DNA from: Bacillus cabrialesii | Lineage (GTDB): Bacteria; Bacillota; Bacilli; Bacillales; Bacillaceae | Direction of reading: 5' to 3' | Assembly (NCBI RefSeq): GCF_004124315.2 | Contig: NZ_CP096889.1 | Location: forward strand, 804,001 to 868,000 | DNA length: 64,000 nucleotides | Shown: positions 34,614 to 43,140 of the stretch, in pieces | Numbering within the stretch: the first letter of the stretch is position 1 | How the letters are laid out: each line of letters begins with the position of its first letter | Program-made: the position numbers and the translations under genes | The notes under the pieces: generated by a model | Database searches by the model: none | The model's input: only the letters and a program-made list of their open reading frames with translations | What the model was told of the DNA's origin: nothing

Positions 34614-35156
34614 ATCATGGAACCTTCCCATTACAACCGTATTGTAGTAGTTTCCGTCAGAAAGCAATTTCTCCTTTTTTAAGATTCCTTCTGCTTCAAA
34701 TCCGTATGTCTTATATAGTGAAATGGCTCTTTCGTTTGTTTCCAGGACATTCAGTGAGATTTTTTTAATTCCGTTGGTATCCGCCCAAGAGAGAGATTGC
34801 TGTAAAAGATGCTTCCCGATGCCATAACCCTAAAATTCTTTTAACACGCATACACCGAACTCCGCTTTATGCGAGGATCGCTTTAAATCAGTTCCCTCAC
34901 ATCTGGAAAACCCCGCGAGCCTGTCCTGCACTTCAGCAACTAAAAATAAGTTTCTCTTTTTCTCAGTATCTTCTTTTATCCGTTGTTTAAAATCTGGCGG
35001 ATCTATGAAATCCTCGCCTTTCTCCCGATCCATGTATTCCGTTTCTCCATCAATCTTCAGTCTTAATGAAGACAGCTTCTGTGCATCCTCTGCACGGGCT
35101 GATCGAATGGTGTAGTGAAGTTCATTTACTTTGAATTCTTTTTTGCCGATAATCAT
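34611..35156 (-). pseudogene. GNAT acetyltransferase interrupted by an in-frame TAG
   Basis: A 181-codon reading frame of the Gcn5-related N-acetyltransferase family, from ATG 35156 to TAA 34611, with one in-frame TAG at 34832-34830 (codon 109). Upstream it reads NELHYTIRSARAEDAQKL. Immediately after the stop it continues GYGIGKHLLQQSLSWADTNG through NERAISLYKTYGFEAEGIL, the acetyl-CoA-binding and C-terminal core. The stop hits the start of the pyrophosphate-binding loop, so a truncated product would be inactive. No other lesion is seen, suggesting a recent mutation (TGG or CAG to TAG). Confidence 0.85.
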
Positions 35157-35236
35157 GCTATACCCCCATACGGTCAGTTTGTATTATTCGTTATAAATGC
35201 ATCATAATCGAATTGGTGCAGGAAAGGACAACCCTT

Positions 35237-35677
35237 ATGACACAATTTTACTATTTAACGGCTAAAACTCCTTTGGAAACCGGTTTTTTCAGTCAGCAAG
35301 AACGGTGTTCACGGAAAGGGCATCCGCTTCGGTCAAGCATCGACGCGGCGGGTATTTATCTTGAAGAAGCTAAGAATGTGTCCGTTCATTTACGATTGCC
35401 ATTTCAAGTGATGGTTCATGCTGTAGAAGGGACGTTTGCCATGGATAAGGCCAAGCCTGACGAATACGATCGGAAATGTTTAGAGGTACTGTATCAATAC
35501 ATACACAGCATTATGAAAAACAGCTTTTCGGTCGAGTGGTTCACTGCTTGGGCTGATGAGGAAGACTTTGAATTGTCTGCCAAAAGAGAGCTGACCCTTG
35601 ATGAATTCACCTCGCCATTGCAGCTCATTTTAAAAGACAGAGAGCTGTTGAGAATCGTTCAAAAAAAATGGCAGTAA
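35237..35677 (+). CDS. Conserved hypothetical protein, 146 aa
   Basis: I do not recognise this family. The ATG at 35237 has AGGAAAGGA about 9 bases upstream, and a strong terminator follows. The product is soluble, has no membrane helix, and begins MTQFYYLTAKTPLETGFF. Its position corresponds to yfmN in the 168 naming order, but I cannot confirm that symbol. It is divergent from the broken acetyltransferase and convergent with yfmM. Confidence 0.65.
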   Translation: MTQFYYLTAKTPLETGFFSQQERCSRKGHPLRSSIDAAGIYLEEAKNVSVHLRLPFQVMVHAVEGTFAMDKAKPDEYDRKCLEVLYQYIHSIMKNSFSVEWFTAWADEEDFELSAKRELTLDEFTSPLQLILKDRELLRIVQKKWQ

Positions 35678-35708
35678 AAAAACCCGCCCTTCAGCAGGCG
35701 GGTTTTCT
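35677..35708 (+). terminator. Bidirectional terminator at 3' end of yfmM
   Basis: AAAACCCGCC (35679-35688), loop TTCAGCA, GGCGGGTTTT (35696-35705), between two convergent genes. Confidence 0.85.
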
Positions 35709-35712
35709 CGAT

Positions 35713-37269
35713 TTAAAGCACTTTTGTCGTCCAAGACTCGCAGTTCCACGTTTCTGTCGCGATATCCATATAAAAGTCGGGCTCGTGGGAAATAAGCAGA
35801 ATGGAGCCTTTGTATTCTTTGAGCGCGCGCTTGAGCTCTTCTTTCGCGTCGACATCCAAGTGGTTTGTCGGCTCATCGAGCACCAGCAGGTTTGTTTCCG
35901 AATTGATCAGCTTGCACAATCTGACTTTCGCTTTTTCGCCTCCGCTTAATACGGAGACGCGGCTTTCGATATGTTTTGTTGTCAGTCCGCATTTTGCCAG
36001 AGCCGCACGGATTTCATACTGCGTATAAGAAGGGAATTCACTCCATACCTCTTCGATGCACGTATTGTTGTTTGTTGCCTTGACTTCTTGCTCGAAATAG
36101 CCGGTAAAGAGGTGCTCACCGCGTTCAACCGAGCCTTCAAGCGGCTGGATTTCGCCAAGCAGGCTTTTCAGCAACGTGGTTTTTCCGATCCCGTTCGCGC
36201 CGTAAAGGGCGATTTTTTGGCCGCGCTCCATGCGTAGGTTCAGCGGGCGTGACAGCGGGGAATCGTAACCAATGACTAAATCCTTCGTTTCAAAAATCAG
36301 CTTGCCTGACGTTCTGGCCGGCTTGAAGTGGAATTCCGGCTTTGGCTTTTCTGCCGCCAGCTCGATCATATCCATCTTATCGAGTTTCTTTTGGCGGGAC
36401 ATCGCCATGTTTCTCGTGCTGACGCGGGCTTTGTTGCGGGCTACGAAATCCTTCAGCTCAGCGACTTCCTGCTGCTGCTTTTTATACGCCGCTTCAAGCT
36501 GCTGTTTCTTCACCTCGTAGACTTCCATAAATTGATGGTAGTCGCCGACATAGCGTGTCAGCTCTTGATTTTCAACATGATAAATCAGGTTGATGACGCT
36601 GTTTAAGAACGGAATATCATGGGAAATCAGGATGAACGCGTTCTCGTATTCCTGCAGATAGCGCTTCAGCCATTCGATATGCTGCTCATCAAGGTAGTTA
36701 GTCGGCTCATCAAGAAGCAGAATTTCAGGTTTTTCAAGGAGAAGTTTAGCGAGAAGAACCTTGGTGCGCTGTCCGCCGCTCAAATCAGTGACATCGCGCT
36801 CTAATCCGATATCGCTCAAGCCAAGGCCGCGGGCGATTTCTTCCACCTTGGAATCAATGACATAAAAATCATTGTTCGTCAGCGCGTCTTGAATCACGCC
36901 GACATCTTCAAGCAGCTTTTCAAGCTCGTCGGGATCAGCCTCGCCCATTTTGTTGTAAATCTCGTTCATTTCTTCTTCCATCGCAAATAAATAATGGAAC
37001 GCGTCTTTCAGGACGTCACGAATGGATTTTCCTTTTTCCAGCACGGTATGCTGATCCAGATAGCCGACACGGACATTTTTTGACCATTCGACTTTTCCCT
37101 CATCAGGTTCAAGCTTTCCGGTAATAATATTCATGAAGGTTGATTTTCCTTCACCGTTTGCGCCGATCAGCCCGACGTGCTCGCCTTTTAACAGGCGGAA
37201 GGATACGTTATTAAAAATGGCTCGGTCACCGAAGCCGTGGCTTAAATCCTTTACAGATAAAATACTCAT
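35713..37269 (-). CDS. yfmM: ABC-F family ATPase YfmM
   Basis: A 518-residue soluble protein with two ATP-binding cassettes: Walker A GANGEGKSTFMN near 36 and GANGIGKTTLLK near 355; signatures LSGGQRTK and LSGGEKAK; Walker B LLLDEPTNYLD and LVLDEPTNHLD. The linker between cassettes is Lys/Gln-rich. It probably acts on ribosomes like other ABC-F proteins; a specific role is not established to my knowledge. The start MSILSVKDLSHGF follows GAGGTGT. It is the second ABC-F gene in the window besides yfmR. Confidence 0.9.
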   Translation of the reverse strand: MSILSVKDLSHGFGDRAIFNNVSFRLLKGEHVGLIGANGEGKSTFMNIITGKLEPDEGKVEWSKNVRVGYLDQHTVLEKGKSIRDVLKDAFHYLFAMEEEMNEIYNKMGEADPDELEKLLEDVGVIQDALTNNDFYVIDSKVEEIARGLGLSDIGLERDVTDLSGGQRTKVLLAKLLLEKPEILLLDEPTNYLDEQHIEWLKRYLQEYENAFILISHDIPFLNSVINLIYHVENQELTRYVGDYHQFMEVYEVKKQQLEAAYKKQQQEVAELKDFVARNKARVSTRNMAMSRQKKLDKMDMIELAAEKPKPEFHFKPARTSGKLIFETKDLVIGYDSPLSRPLNLRMERGQKIALYGANGIGKTTLLKSLLGEIQPLEGSVERGEHLFTGYFEQEVKATNNNTCIEEVWSEFPSYTQYEIRAALAKCGLTTKHIESRVSVLSGGEKAKVRLCKLINSETNLLVLDEPTNHLDVDAKEELKRALKEYKGSILLISHEPDFYMDIATETWNCESWTTKVL

Positions 37270-37348
37270 GTTTACACCTCTATCGTTTATCAAACACGCA
37301 CAATCGGCGTGTATTATTCACCCTTTTGATTATAAAGGAGGAATCGGA

Positions 37349-37432
37349 ATGTTGAAAGGTATAGGAAAGAAAAAGAAAAATTGCGTTCCGGGCGAGGTTT
37401 TGAGATACTATGGAATAGATTTCACGAATTGA
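37349..37432 (+). CDS. Possible 27-aa basic peptide upstream of yfmL
   Basis: ATG 37349 to TGA 37432, preceded by a near-perfect ribosome site AAAGGAGG with 8-base spacing. The peptide begins MLKGIGKKKKNCVPG and ends RYYGIDFTN. It ends 11 bases before yfmL, and the yfmL ribosome site GAGGA overlaps its stop codon (TGAGGA), so the two would be translationally coupled. It could be a regulatory leader or a small basic protein. It is not in any annotation I remember. Confidence 0.5.
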   Translation: MLKGIGKKKKNCVPGEVLRYYGIDFTN

Positions 37433-37443
37433 GGAGAACAAAA

Positions 37444-38574
37444 ATGACGCAAACTTGGCCATTTTTACATAATGCACAATCATTTATACAAGAGAATTGG
37501 AATGCATCCGGCTTTCAAAAGCCGACCCCTGTTCAGGAGCAGGCAGCCCAGCTGATTATGGACGGAAAGGATGTCATTGCGGAATCGCCGACAGGCACGG
37601 GCAAAACACTGGCATACGCACTGCCGGTCTTGGAGCGGATCAATCCGGACCAGAAGCATCCGCAGGCGGTCATTCTAGCGCCTTCGCGTGAGCTGGTGAT
37701 GCAGATTTTTCAAGTGATTCAGGATTGGAAAGCGGGCTCAGAGCTGCGCGCGGCTTCCTTAATCGGCGGGGCGAATGTGAAGAAGCAGGTTGAAAAGCTG
37801 AAAAAACATCCGCATATCATTGTCGGCACGCCGGGCAGGGTGTTTGAGCTGATTAAAGCGAAGAAATTAAAGATGCATGAAGTGAAAACGATCGTGCTTG
37901 ATGAAACGGATCAGCTCGTCCTGCCGGAGCATCGCGAAACGATGAAGCAAATCATTAAAACGACATTAAGAGACCGGCAGCTTCTATGTTTCTCTGCCAC
38001 CCTCAAAAAGGAAACAGAGGACGTGCTCCGCGAATTGGCGCAAGAGCCTGAGGTGTTGAAGGTGCAGCGAAGCAAAGCGGAAGCGGGGAAAGTAAAGCAT
38101 CAATATCTGATTTGCGACCAACGCGACAAAGTGAAGCTGCTGCAAAAGCTGTCAAGACTTCAAGGCATGCAGGCACTCGTATTTGTGAGAGACATCGGCA
38201 ACCTGAGCGTATACGCGGAAAAGCTGGCGTATCACCATGTCGATCTTGGCGTTCTGCACAGTGAAGCGAAAAAAATGGAGCGGGCGAAAATCATTACCGC
38301 ATTCGAAGACGGAGAGTTCCCGCTCTTATTGGCGACTGATATTGCTGCGCGCGGTTTAGACATTGAAAACCTGCCATACGTGATTCATGCCGATATTCCT
38401 GACGAAGACGGCTACGTTCACAGATCAGGCCGAACAGGCCGTGCCGGAAAAGAAGGCAACGTGCTGAGCCTCGTTACGAAACTGGAAGAATCAAAGCTGA
38501 AGAAAATGGCGAAGAAGCTTGGCGTGGAGCTGAGTGAAGCTGTTTATGCAGGCGGAAAACTGAAGACGAAATAA
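37444..38574 (+). CDS. yfmL: DEAD-box RNA helicase YfmL
   Basis: A 376-residue compact DEAD-box protein with the two RecA-like domains and almost no C-terminal extension. Motif I is SPTGTGKT near residue 50. Motif II reads DETD rather than DEAD. Motif III is SAT, and motifs V/VI are ATDIAARGLDI and HRSGRTGRAG. In B. subtilis it is linked to ribosome assembly. ATG 37444 follows GAGGAGAACAAA. A short ORF at 37349-37432 lies just upstream in what may be the same transcript. Confidence 0.92.
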   Translation: MTQTWPFLHNAQSFIQENWNASGFQKPTPVQEQAAQLIMDGKDVIAESPTGTGKTLAYALPVLERINPDQKHPQAVILAPSRELVMQIFQVIQDWKAGSELRAASLIGGANVKKQVEKLKKHPHIIVGTPGRVFELIKAKKLKMHEVKTIVLDETDQLVLPEHRETMKQIIKTTLRDRQLLCFSATLKKETEDVLRELAQEPEVLKVQRSKAEAGKVKHQYLICDQRDKVKLLQKLSRLQGMQALVFVRDIGNLSVYAEKLAYHHVDLGVLHSEAKKMERAKIITAFEDGEFPLLLATDIAARGLDIENLPYVIHADIPDEDGYVHRSGRTGRAGKEGNVLSLVTKLEESKLKKMAKKLGVELSEAVYAGGKLKTK

Positions 38575-38603
38575 GAAGGAGGGCGGAAAGCCCTTCTTTT
38601 TTG
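38571..38603 (+). terminator. Terminator after yfmL
   Basis: AAGAAGGAGGGC, GGAAA loop, GCCCTTCTT then TTTTT; a two-base asymmetry occurs in the left arm. Confidence 0.75.
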
Positions 38604-38643
38604 TTGTAAAATAATAGAAAAAAATATGCGCGGGGGTGGGGAG

Positions 38644-39090
38644 ATGGCTACAATAGACAGATTTCAAATATTGAAGGAATCTGAGCTGGAAATCGTTGAA
38701 CACTGGTTTGAAAATGAGGATACCAGACGGAGAATGGATGGAATGCTGCCATTAGATGCGTGGTTTGAACGAGTGAGTAAAGATGAAGACGATTCTATCA
38801 TCATGGCATATGACGGGCAGCTGCCGGCGGGGATGGCCGTTATTGAGTTCGTGGAGGAGCGGGCGTATATAGGATTGATCGTCAATCCTTTGTACCGGCT
38901 TCAAGGGTACGGAAAACGGATATTGCAAAAACTGCTGAACGAACCTGATTTTTCTCGTGTGCGGGAATGGGCTGCATGCATTGAAGAAGACAATCGAATC
39001 AGTTTGGCTTGTTTTCATGCAGCCGGATTTACGTTGGAAGAAACGGAGCCTGATGAAGATGGTTTTCTCACTTTGATTCTTCGCAGCTGA
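38644..39090 (+). CDS. yfmK: GNAT acetyltransferase YfmK
   Basis: A 148-residue Gcn5-related acetyltransferase. The acetyl-CoA loop is RLQGYGKRILQKLL near residues 85-98, preceded by strand 4 IGLIVNPLY. The substrate is unknown. The start MATIDRFQILKES follows GGGGTGGGGAG; an in-frame ATG at 38626 would add six Gly-rich residues and is less likely. It is a single gene between the yfmL terminator and the convergent yfmJ. Confidence 0.82.
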   Translation: MATIDRFQILKESELEIVEHWFENEDTRRRMDGMLPLDAWFERVSKDEDDSIIMAYDGQLPAGMAVIEFVEERAYIGLIVNPLYRLQGYGKRILQKLLNEPDFSRVREWAACIEEDNRISLACFHAAGFTLEETEPDEDGFLTLILRS

Positions 39091-39103
39091 CCTTTAAAGA
39101 AAC

Positions 39104-39128
39104 AGAAAAAGGAGGGAAATCCCTCCTT
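39104..39128 (-). terminator. Terminator for yfmJ (and yfmK side)
   Basis: AAGGAGGGA, AA, TCCCTCCTT is an inverted repeat at 39109-39128 with a T-run on the minus strand. Confidence 0.75.
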
Positions 39129-39132
39129 CATA

Positions 39133-40152
39133 TCAGCTCGGGTCACTGACTTTGATCAGCTGTTTCCCTTTATTTTCACCTTTAAATAAGCCGAGAAACG
39201 CGTCAGGAATGTTTTCGAAGCCTTCTGTGATGGTTTCCTCGTAATGGAGCTTTCCATCCTTTAGCCATTCGGCCAGCTGTTTTGCCCCCTCAGAAAAGCG
39301 ATCGGAGTAGTCGCCTACGATAAACCCTTGCATCAGCGACTTGGTTTTGATCAGCTTCGATTGGACGCGAGGGCCCATGTCGTCTGCTTCACTTTCCGCG
39401 TTGTAGGAAGAAATGGCGCCGCACACCGGAATGCGGGCAAATTCATTGAGCAGATTCATGACCGCATCTGAAATCGGCCCGCCGACATTGTCAAAATACA
39501 CATCGACACCATCAGGACAAGCGTCTTCTAGCGCTTTTTGGATATCTTCTGCTGTTTTGTAATTGATGGCTTCATCAAACTGCAGCTCCTGTTTTAAATA
39601 CGCGATTTTCTCATCAGAGCCCGCGATGCCGACGACTCGGGCGCCTTTGATTTTGGCAATCTGTCCGACTACTGAACCGACGGCTCCCGCTGCTCCGGAG
39701 ACTACCACGGTTTCGCCTTCTTTCGGGCGCCCGATGTCCAGCAGTCCGAAATATGCCGTCAAGCCGGTCATTCCCAAAATGCCGAGATAGGCCGAAGCGG
39801 GAGCGAGGCTTGTATCAATTTTTCGCAAGGCAGACTCGCTTACAGCGGAAAATTCTTGCCAGCTGAGGTTTCCGATGACGATATCGCCTTTTTTCAGATG
39901 ATCGCCGTCTGATACGACTTCAGCGATGACCCCGCCAGAGAGTGCTTCATTCAAGGCGAACGGCTCAACATATGACTTTGTATCCTGCATACGGCCGCGC
40001 ATGTAAGGGTCAACCGATACATAAAGCGTTTTGACAAGCACTTCCCCTTGCTTCGGCTCGGGGACCGGAATGGTTTCAAAGCGGAAGTCTTCATGAACGG
40101 GAATTCCTTGCGGACGTCTTGCTAATTGAATTTGCTGCTGAGATGCTGTCAT
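39133..40152 (-). CDS. yfmJ: Zinc-independent MDR oxidoreductase YfmJ
   Basis: A 339-residue medium-chain dehydrogenase/reductase of the leukotriene B4 dehydrogenase/curcumin-reductase class, probably an NADPH-dependent 2-alkenal or double-bond reductase. The nucleotide-binding motif is SGAAGAVGSVVGQIAK near residue 157, and AGSDEKIAYLKQEL follows as the cofactor-specificity region. No zinc ligands of the alcohol dehydrogenase type are seen. The start MTASQQQIQLARR is preceded by TAGGAGGATG; the longer reading frame upstream is not coding. Confidence 0.87.
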   Translation of the reverse strand: MTASQQQIQLARRPQGIPVHEDFRFETIPVPEPKQGEVLVKTLYVSVDPYMRGRMQDTKSYVEPFALNEALSGGVIAEVVSDGDHLKKGDIVIGNLSWQEFSAVSESALRKIDTSLAPASAYLGILGMTGLTAYFGLLDIGRPKEGETVVVSGAAGAVGSVVGQIAKIKGARVVGIAGSDEKIAYLKQELQFDEAINYKTAEDIQKALEDACPDGVDVYFDNVGGPISDAVMNLLNEFARIPVCGAISSYNAESEADDMGPRVQSKLIKTKSLMQGFIVGDYSDRFSEGAKQLAEWLKDGKLHYEETITEGFENIPDAFLGLFKGENKGKQLIKVSDPS

Positions 40153-40228
40153 TTTCATCCTCCTATCACTTGATTGACACCACTGTAACATGGAGAGGAG
40201 GAGAAATACAAAAGGTAAGCCGGCATAC

Positions 40229-40258
40229 AAAAAAGGAGAGGGGGTTCCTCTCCTTTTT
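40229..40258 (-). terminator. Terminator after yfmCDEF
   Basis: AAAAAGGAGAGG and CCTCTCCTTTTT form a stem just beyond the yfmF stop codon, with T-runs on both strands. Confidence 0.82.
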
Positions 40259-40259
40259 A

Positions 40260-41057
40260 TCACGCCCGTAATTTCGGGCACAGTCCCGTCGGCAGGCACA
40301 TTGGCTTCTGGTCGATCGGGCTTCTCATAATGCAACATTCCAAGCCGAAGACTTCACGGAAAAATGGCTGGGTAAACACATCTTCCGGTGTTCCGGCATT
40401 GTATATTTTTCCGTCCAGCACACTGATCAGATAGTCGGCATATTGAGCAGCCTGGTTTAAATCATGGAGCACCATCACAACGGTGCGGCCATGATCGCGG
40501 TTCAGCTTTTTCAGCAGCTCAAGCACTTCTATCTGGTGTGAAATGTCTAAATACGTGGTCGGTTCATCAAGCAAAAGCAAATCAGTGCCTTGAGCAAGCG
40601 CCATGGAAATCCATGCTCTTTGTCTTTGTCCGCCTGACAGGGCATCCAGCGTCCGCTCCTTCAGCTCATTCATTCCCGTTGCGTCCAGCGCCCACTCTAC
40701 CATGTCATGATCCTCTTGGGTATGCTTGGATAACAGCTTTTTGTGAGGATGTCTGCCGAAATAGCATAATTCCTCTACCGTCAATCCTTCAGGCGCCTGA
40801 GGAGATTGAGGAAGAATGGCCAGCTTTTTTGCGACTTCTTTTGAAGGCTGGCGGTGGATATCTTTTCCTTCTAACAGGACCGTACCGCTTTTTGGTTCCA
40901 TCAGCCTGGCGAGCGATTTGAGGATTGTTGATTTCCCGCAGCCATTGGCGCCGATGAGCGCAGTGATTTTACCTTCTTCTATCTTTAGGTCGACTCCGTC
41001 AATAATCACTGTGCTGTCATATGAAAGAGTGAGCTGGTCTGCAGCCAATTTTCCCAT
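40260..41057 (-). CDS. yfmF: Ferric-citrate type ABC transporter ATPase YfmF
   Basis: A 265-residue FecE-like ATPase. Walker A GANGCGKSTILK (about 36-47), the signature LSGGQRQRAW near 140, Walker B LLLLDEPTTYLD and the switch His in VLHDLNQAAQYADY are all present. It powers import of an iron chelate, probably ferric citrate, through YfmD/YfmE. It is the last gene of the operon, 12 bp after yfmE, and ends at a terminator. The C-terminus contains three Cys residues. Confidence 0.92.
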   Translation of the reverse strand: MGKLAADQLTLSYDSTVIIDGVDLKIEEGKITALIGANGCGKSTILKSLARLMEPKSGTVLLEGKDIHRQPSKEVAKKLAILPQSPQAPEGLTVEELCYFGRHPHKKLLSKHTQEDHDMVEWALDATGMNELKERTLDALSGGQRQRAWISMALAQGTDLLLLDEPTTYLDISHQIEVLELLKKLNRDHGRTVVMVLHDLNQAAQYADYLISVLDGKIYNAGTPEDVFTQPFFREVFGLECCIMRSPIDQKPMCLPTGLCPKLRA

Positions 41058-41069
41058 GGTATCCTCTCC

Positions 41070-42071
41070 CTACTGTTTCCTCGCTTCGAATTTCAATAAA
41101 TATAAGAAATAAGGCGCGCCGATCACGGCTGTCAATATTCCGGCCGGTATTTCAACCGGAGGCATGATGCCGCGCCCTAACGTATCTGCAATTAATAATA
41201 TAATAGCACCAATCAATGCCGATGCAGGCAGTAAATATTTGGCTTTTTCTCCGGTAAGCCGTCTGGCGATATGCGGAGCAAGCAAGCCGATAAAACCGAT
41301 TGAGCCGACGACGGCTACACAGCTTCCCGCCAGTGCAACCGCGGTGAAAATCAGGATGAATCTCAGCCGGTTCGCGTTTTCTCCAAGACCCTGCGCAAGC
41401 TCATCACCGAGTGACATCAGATCCAGCTTCGGTATGAGAATGCAGACGATCGGAAAAAGAATCAAAAGCCATGGCGCTAGCAGCTTGACTTCTTCCCAGT
41501 TTCTTCCCCAGAGGCTGCCTGTCAGCCAAATGAGTGCAGCATTCACATCGCCCGGAAACTTGACCATCATATATTGCATCCCGGCGTGGCAGACCGCGCC
41601 TAAGGCGATGCCTGATAAAGCCAGTGAAGAGGGCTGAATGCTTTTTTTGCGGGCTATCATTAATAATAGTACAGCAATAATGGCTGCTCCGGCAAATGCG
41701 GAGAACGGAAGCACGTACACCGGTGATTCAGGAAAGATCAGAATAACAGCCATCGCCGCAAGTCCGGACCCTTTAGAAATCCCGACAACGTCCGGAGAAG
41801 CGAGCGGATTTCGGATGACACCCTGTAAAATCGCTCCGGCCGCGGCAAGCCCGGCGCCGGCTAAAATCGCTAATAGTATCCGGGGAAGGCGGTATTGCTG
41901 GATGATGAATTCAAAGGAATGATCCACTCCAAGCAAATTCGTGACCACCGCATCCGGTGTAATGTATAACGCGCCGAAGCCGATGCTGATGACGGACAGA
42001 ACGATCAGAAGCACGGCCAATATGAGTATCGCCAGCAAGGGGCGTTTTTGTTTTCTGGTTGTTTTCTTCAT
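41070..42071 (-). CDS. yfmE: Ferric-citrate type ABC permease YfmE
   Basis: A 333-residue FecCD-family permease with about nine or ten membrane helices; the conserved cytoplasmic GSIGFIGLLAPHIARRL lies near residue 255 and meets the ATPase. Start ATG overlaps the end of yfmD by 4 bp (ATGA), so translation is coupled. It pairs with YfmD to form the channel for the iron chelate delivered by YfmC. Confidence 0.92.
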   Translation of the reverse strand: MKKTTRKQKRPLLAILILAVLLIVLSVISIGFGALYITPDAVVTNLLGVDHSFEFIIQQYRLPRILLAILAGAGLAAAGAILQGVIRNPLASPDVVGISKGSGLAAMAVILIFPESPVYVLPFSAFAGAAIIAVLLLMIARKKSIQPSSLALSGIALGAVCHAGMQYMMVKFPGDVNAALIWLTGSLWGRNWEEVKLLAPWLLILFPIVCILIPKLDLMSLGDELAQGLGENANRLRFILIFTAVALAGSCVAVVGSIGFIGLLAPHIARRLTGEKAKYLLPASALIGAIILLIADTLGRGIMPPVEIPAGILTAVIGAPYFLYLLKFEARKQ

Positions 42072-43069
42072 TTCAGATTTCGCCCTTTCCTTGCCAAGTA
42101 TAAGAAGAACGGAGTCCCGATAATCGCGGTGACGATGCCGACCGGTGATTCATAAGGGAATGCAATCCATCTGGCCAGAACATCGGCGTACACCAGCAAA
42201 ATGGCACCGAACAGCGCCGAAAACGGAAGCACGTATTGATAATGTTCTCCGATCAGCTTGCGGACAATATGCGGAACGAGCAGTCCGACAAAGCCGATCG
42301 GCCCGGCGACGGCTACGGAAGCGCCGGAAAGAATTAAAATGATAAAGCTGATCAGAATCCGGATGCCGCTCATATTTTGTCCAAGCCCTTTTGCTGTCTC
42401 GTCTCCGAGACCAAGTACAGAAACAGAACCGGAAAACACGAGGGCCAGCCCGATGCCGATGACGGAAAACGGAGCGATGGTCATGACGTCGTGCCAATTG
42501 CTGCCGTCAATCGCGCCTGTCATCCAGTACAAAACATCTTCTCCCGACTCATTTAAAATAATGATGGCCTGTGTCATGGAGGAAAGGAACAAATGCACCG
42601 CCATTCCCGACAGCGCCAGCTTAACAGGCGTCATTCCGCCGGATGAGGCAATCATATACACAATCGCGCCGCCTGCTGCCGCACCCGCAAAAGCGAATAC
42701 AACGGAGGAATAGGGCGATGCCGGCAGAATGACGAGAGAAGCAACGACAAAAAGCGATGCGCCTGCATTCACACCGAAAATTTGAGGTGAAGCCAGAGGG
42801 TTTCTGGTCATGGCCTGCATCAGCGCCCCTGCTACGGCCAGGCTGGCGCCGACGAAAACGCCGATTAATGTGCGAGGAAGGCGAAGAGTGGAGATGATGA
42901 GCTGTTCCTTTGAACCGTCCCATACAAAAAGATATTTCAATGAATCTATGATGCCGATGTCTGAGGCTCCTACTGAAAGATTCAGCCCAAGCCCGAATAT
43001 TAAAATGATCAGTGCGATGATGAACATCATCAGTCTTGATGATGAGCGCCGTTTGGCTGAATGATACAA
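42068..43069 (-). CDS. yfmD: Ferric-citrate type ABC permease YfmD
   Basis: A 333-residue FecCD-family permease. The motif AGPIGFVGLLVPHIVRKL near residue 255 matches the ATPase-contact loop of YfmE. TTG 43069 is preferred because AAGGAAG lies 8 bases upstream; a GTG inside that site would add three residues. It is separated from yfmC by 71 bp containing a hairpin at 43109-43131. Confidence 0.9.
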   Translation of the reverse strand: MYHSAKRRSSSRLMMFIIALIILIFGLGLNLSVGASDIGIIDSLKYLFVWDGSKEQLIISTLRLPRTLIGVFVGASLAVAGALMQAMTRNPLASPQIFGVNAGASLFVVASLVILPASPYSSVVFAFAGAAAGGAIVYMIASSGGMTPVKLALSGMAVHLFLSSMTQAIIILNESGEDVLYWMTGAIDGSNWHDVMTIAPFSVIGIGLALVFSGSVSVLGLGDETAKGLGQNMSGIRILISFIILILSGASVAVAGPIGFVGLLVPHIVRKLIGEHYQYVLPFSALFGAILLVYADVLARWIAFPYESPVGIVTAIIGTPFFLYLARKGRNLK

Positions 43070-43108
43070 CTGTCTCACTTCCTTACTGCGTCTGATTGCA
43101 AAAACGAA

Positions 43109-43131
43109 GAAGCAAGGATTTCCCTCGCTTC
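43109..43131 (-). promoter_or_regulatory. Intercistronic stem-loop yfmC/yfmD
   Basis: On the minus strand GAAGCGAGG pairs with CCTTGCTTC (9 bp with one wobble) around a 5-base loop, followed by TTCGTTTTT. Its position behind the binding-protein gene parallels the lplA-lplB hairpin and should favour yfmC expression. Confidence 0.6.
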
Positions 43132-43140
43132 TCATGTGTC

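Noticed and set aside
35801..36606. Several Cys/Phe-rich plus-strand frames inside yfmM
   Set aside because: All lie antisense to a fully conserved ABC-F gene with intact Walker motifs and lack ribosome sites.
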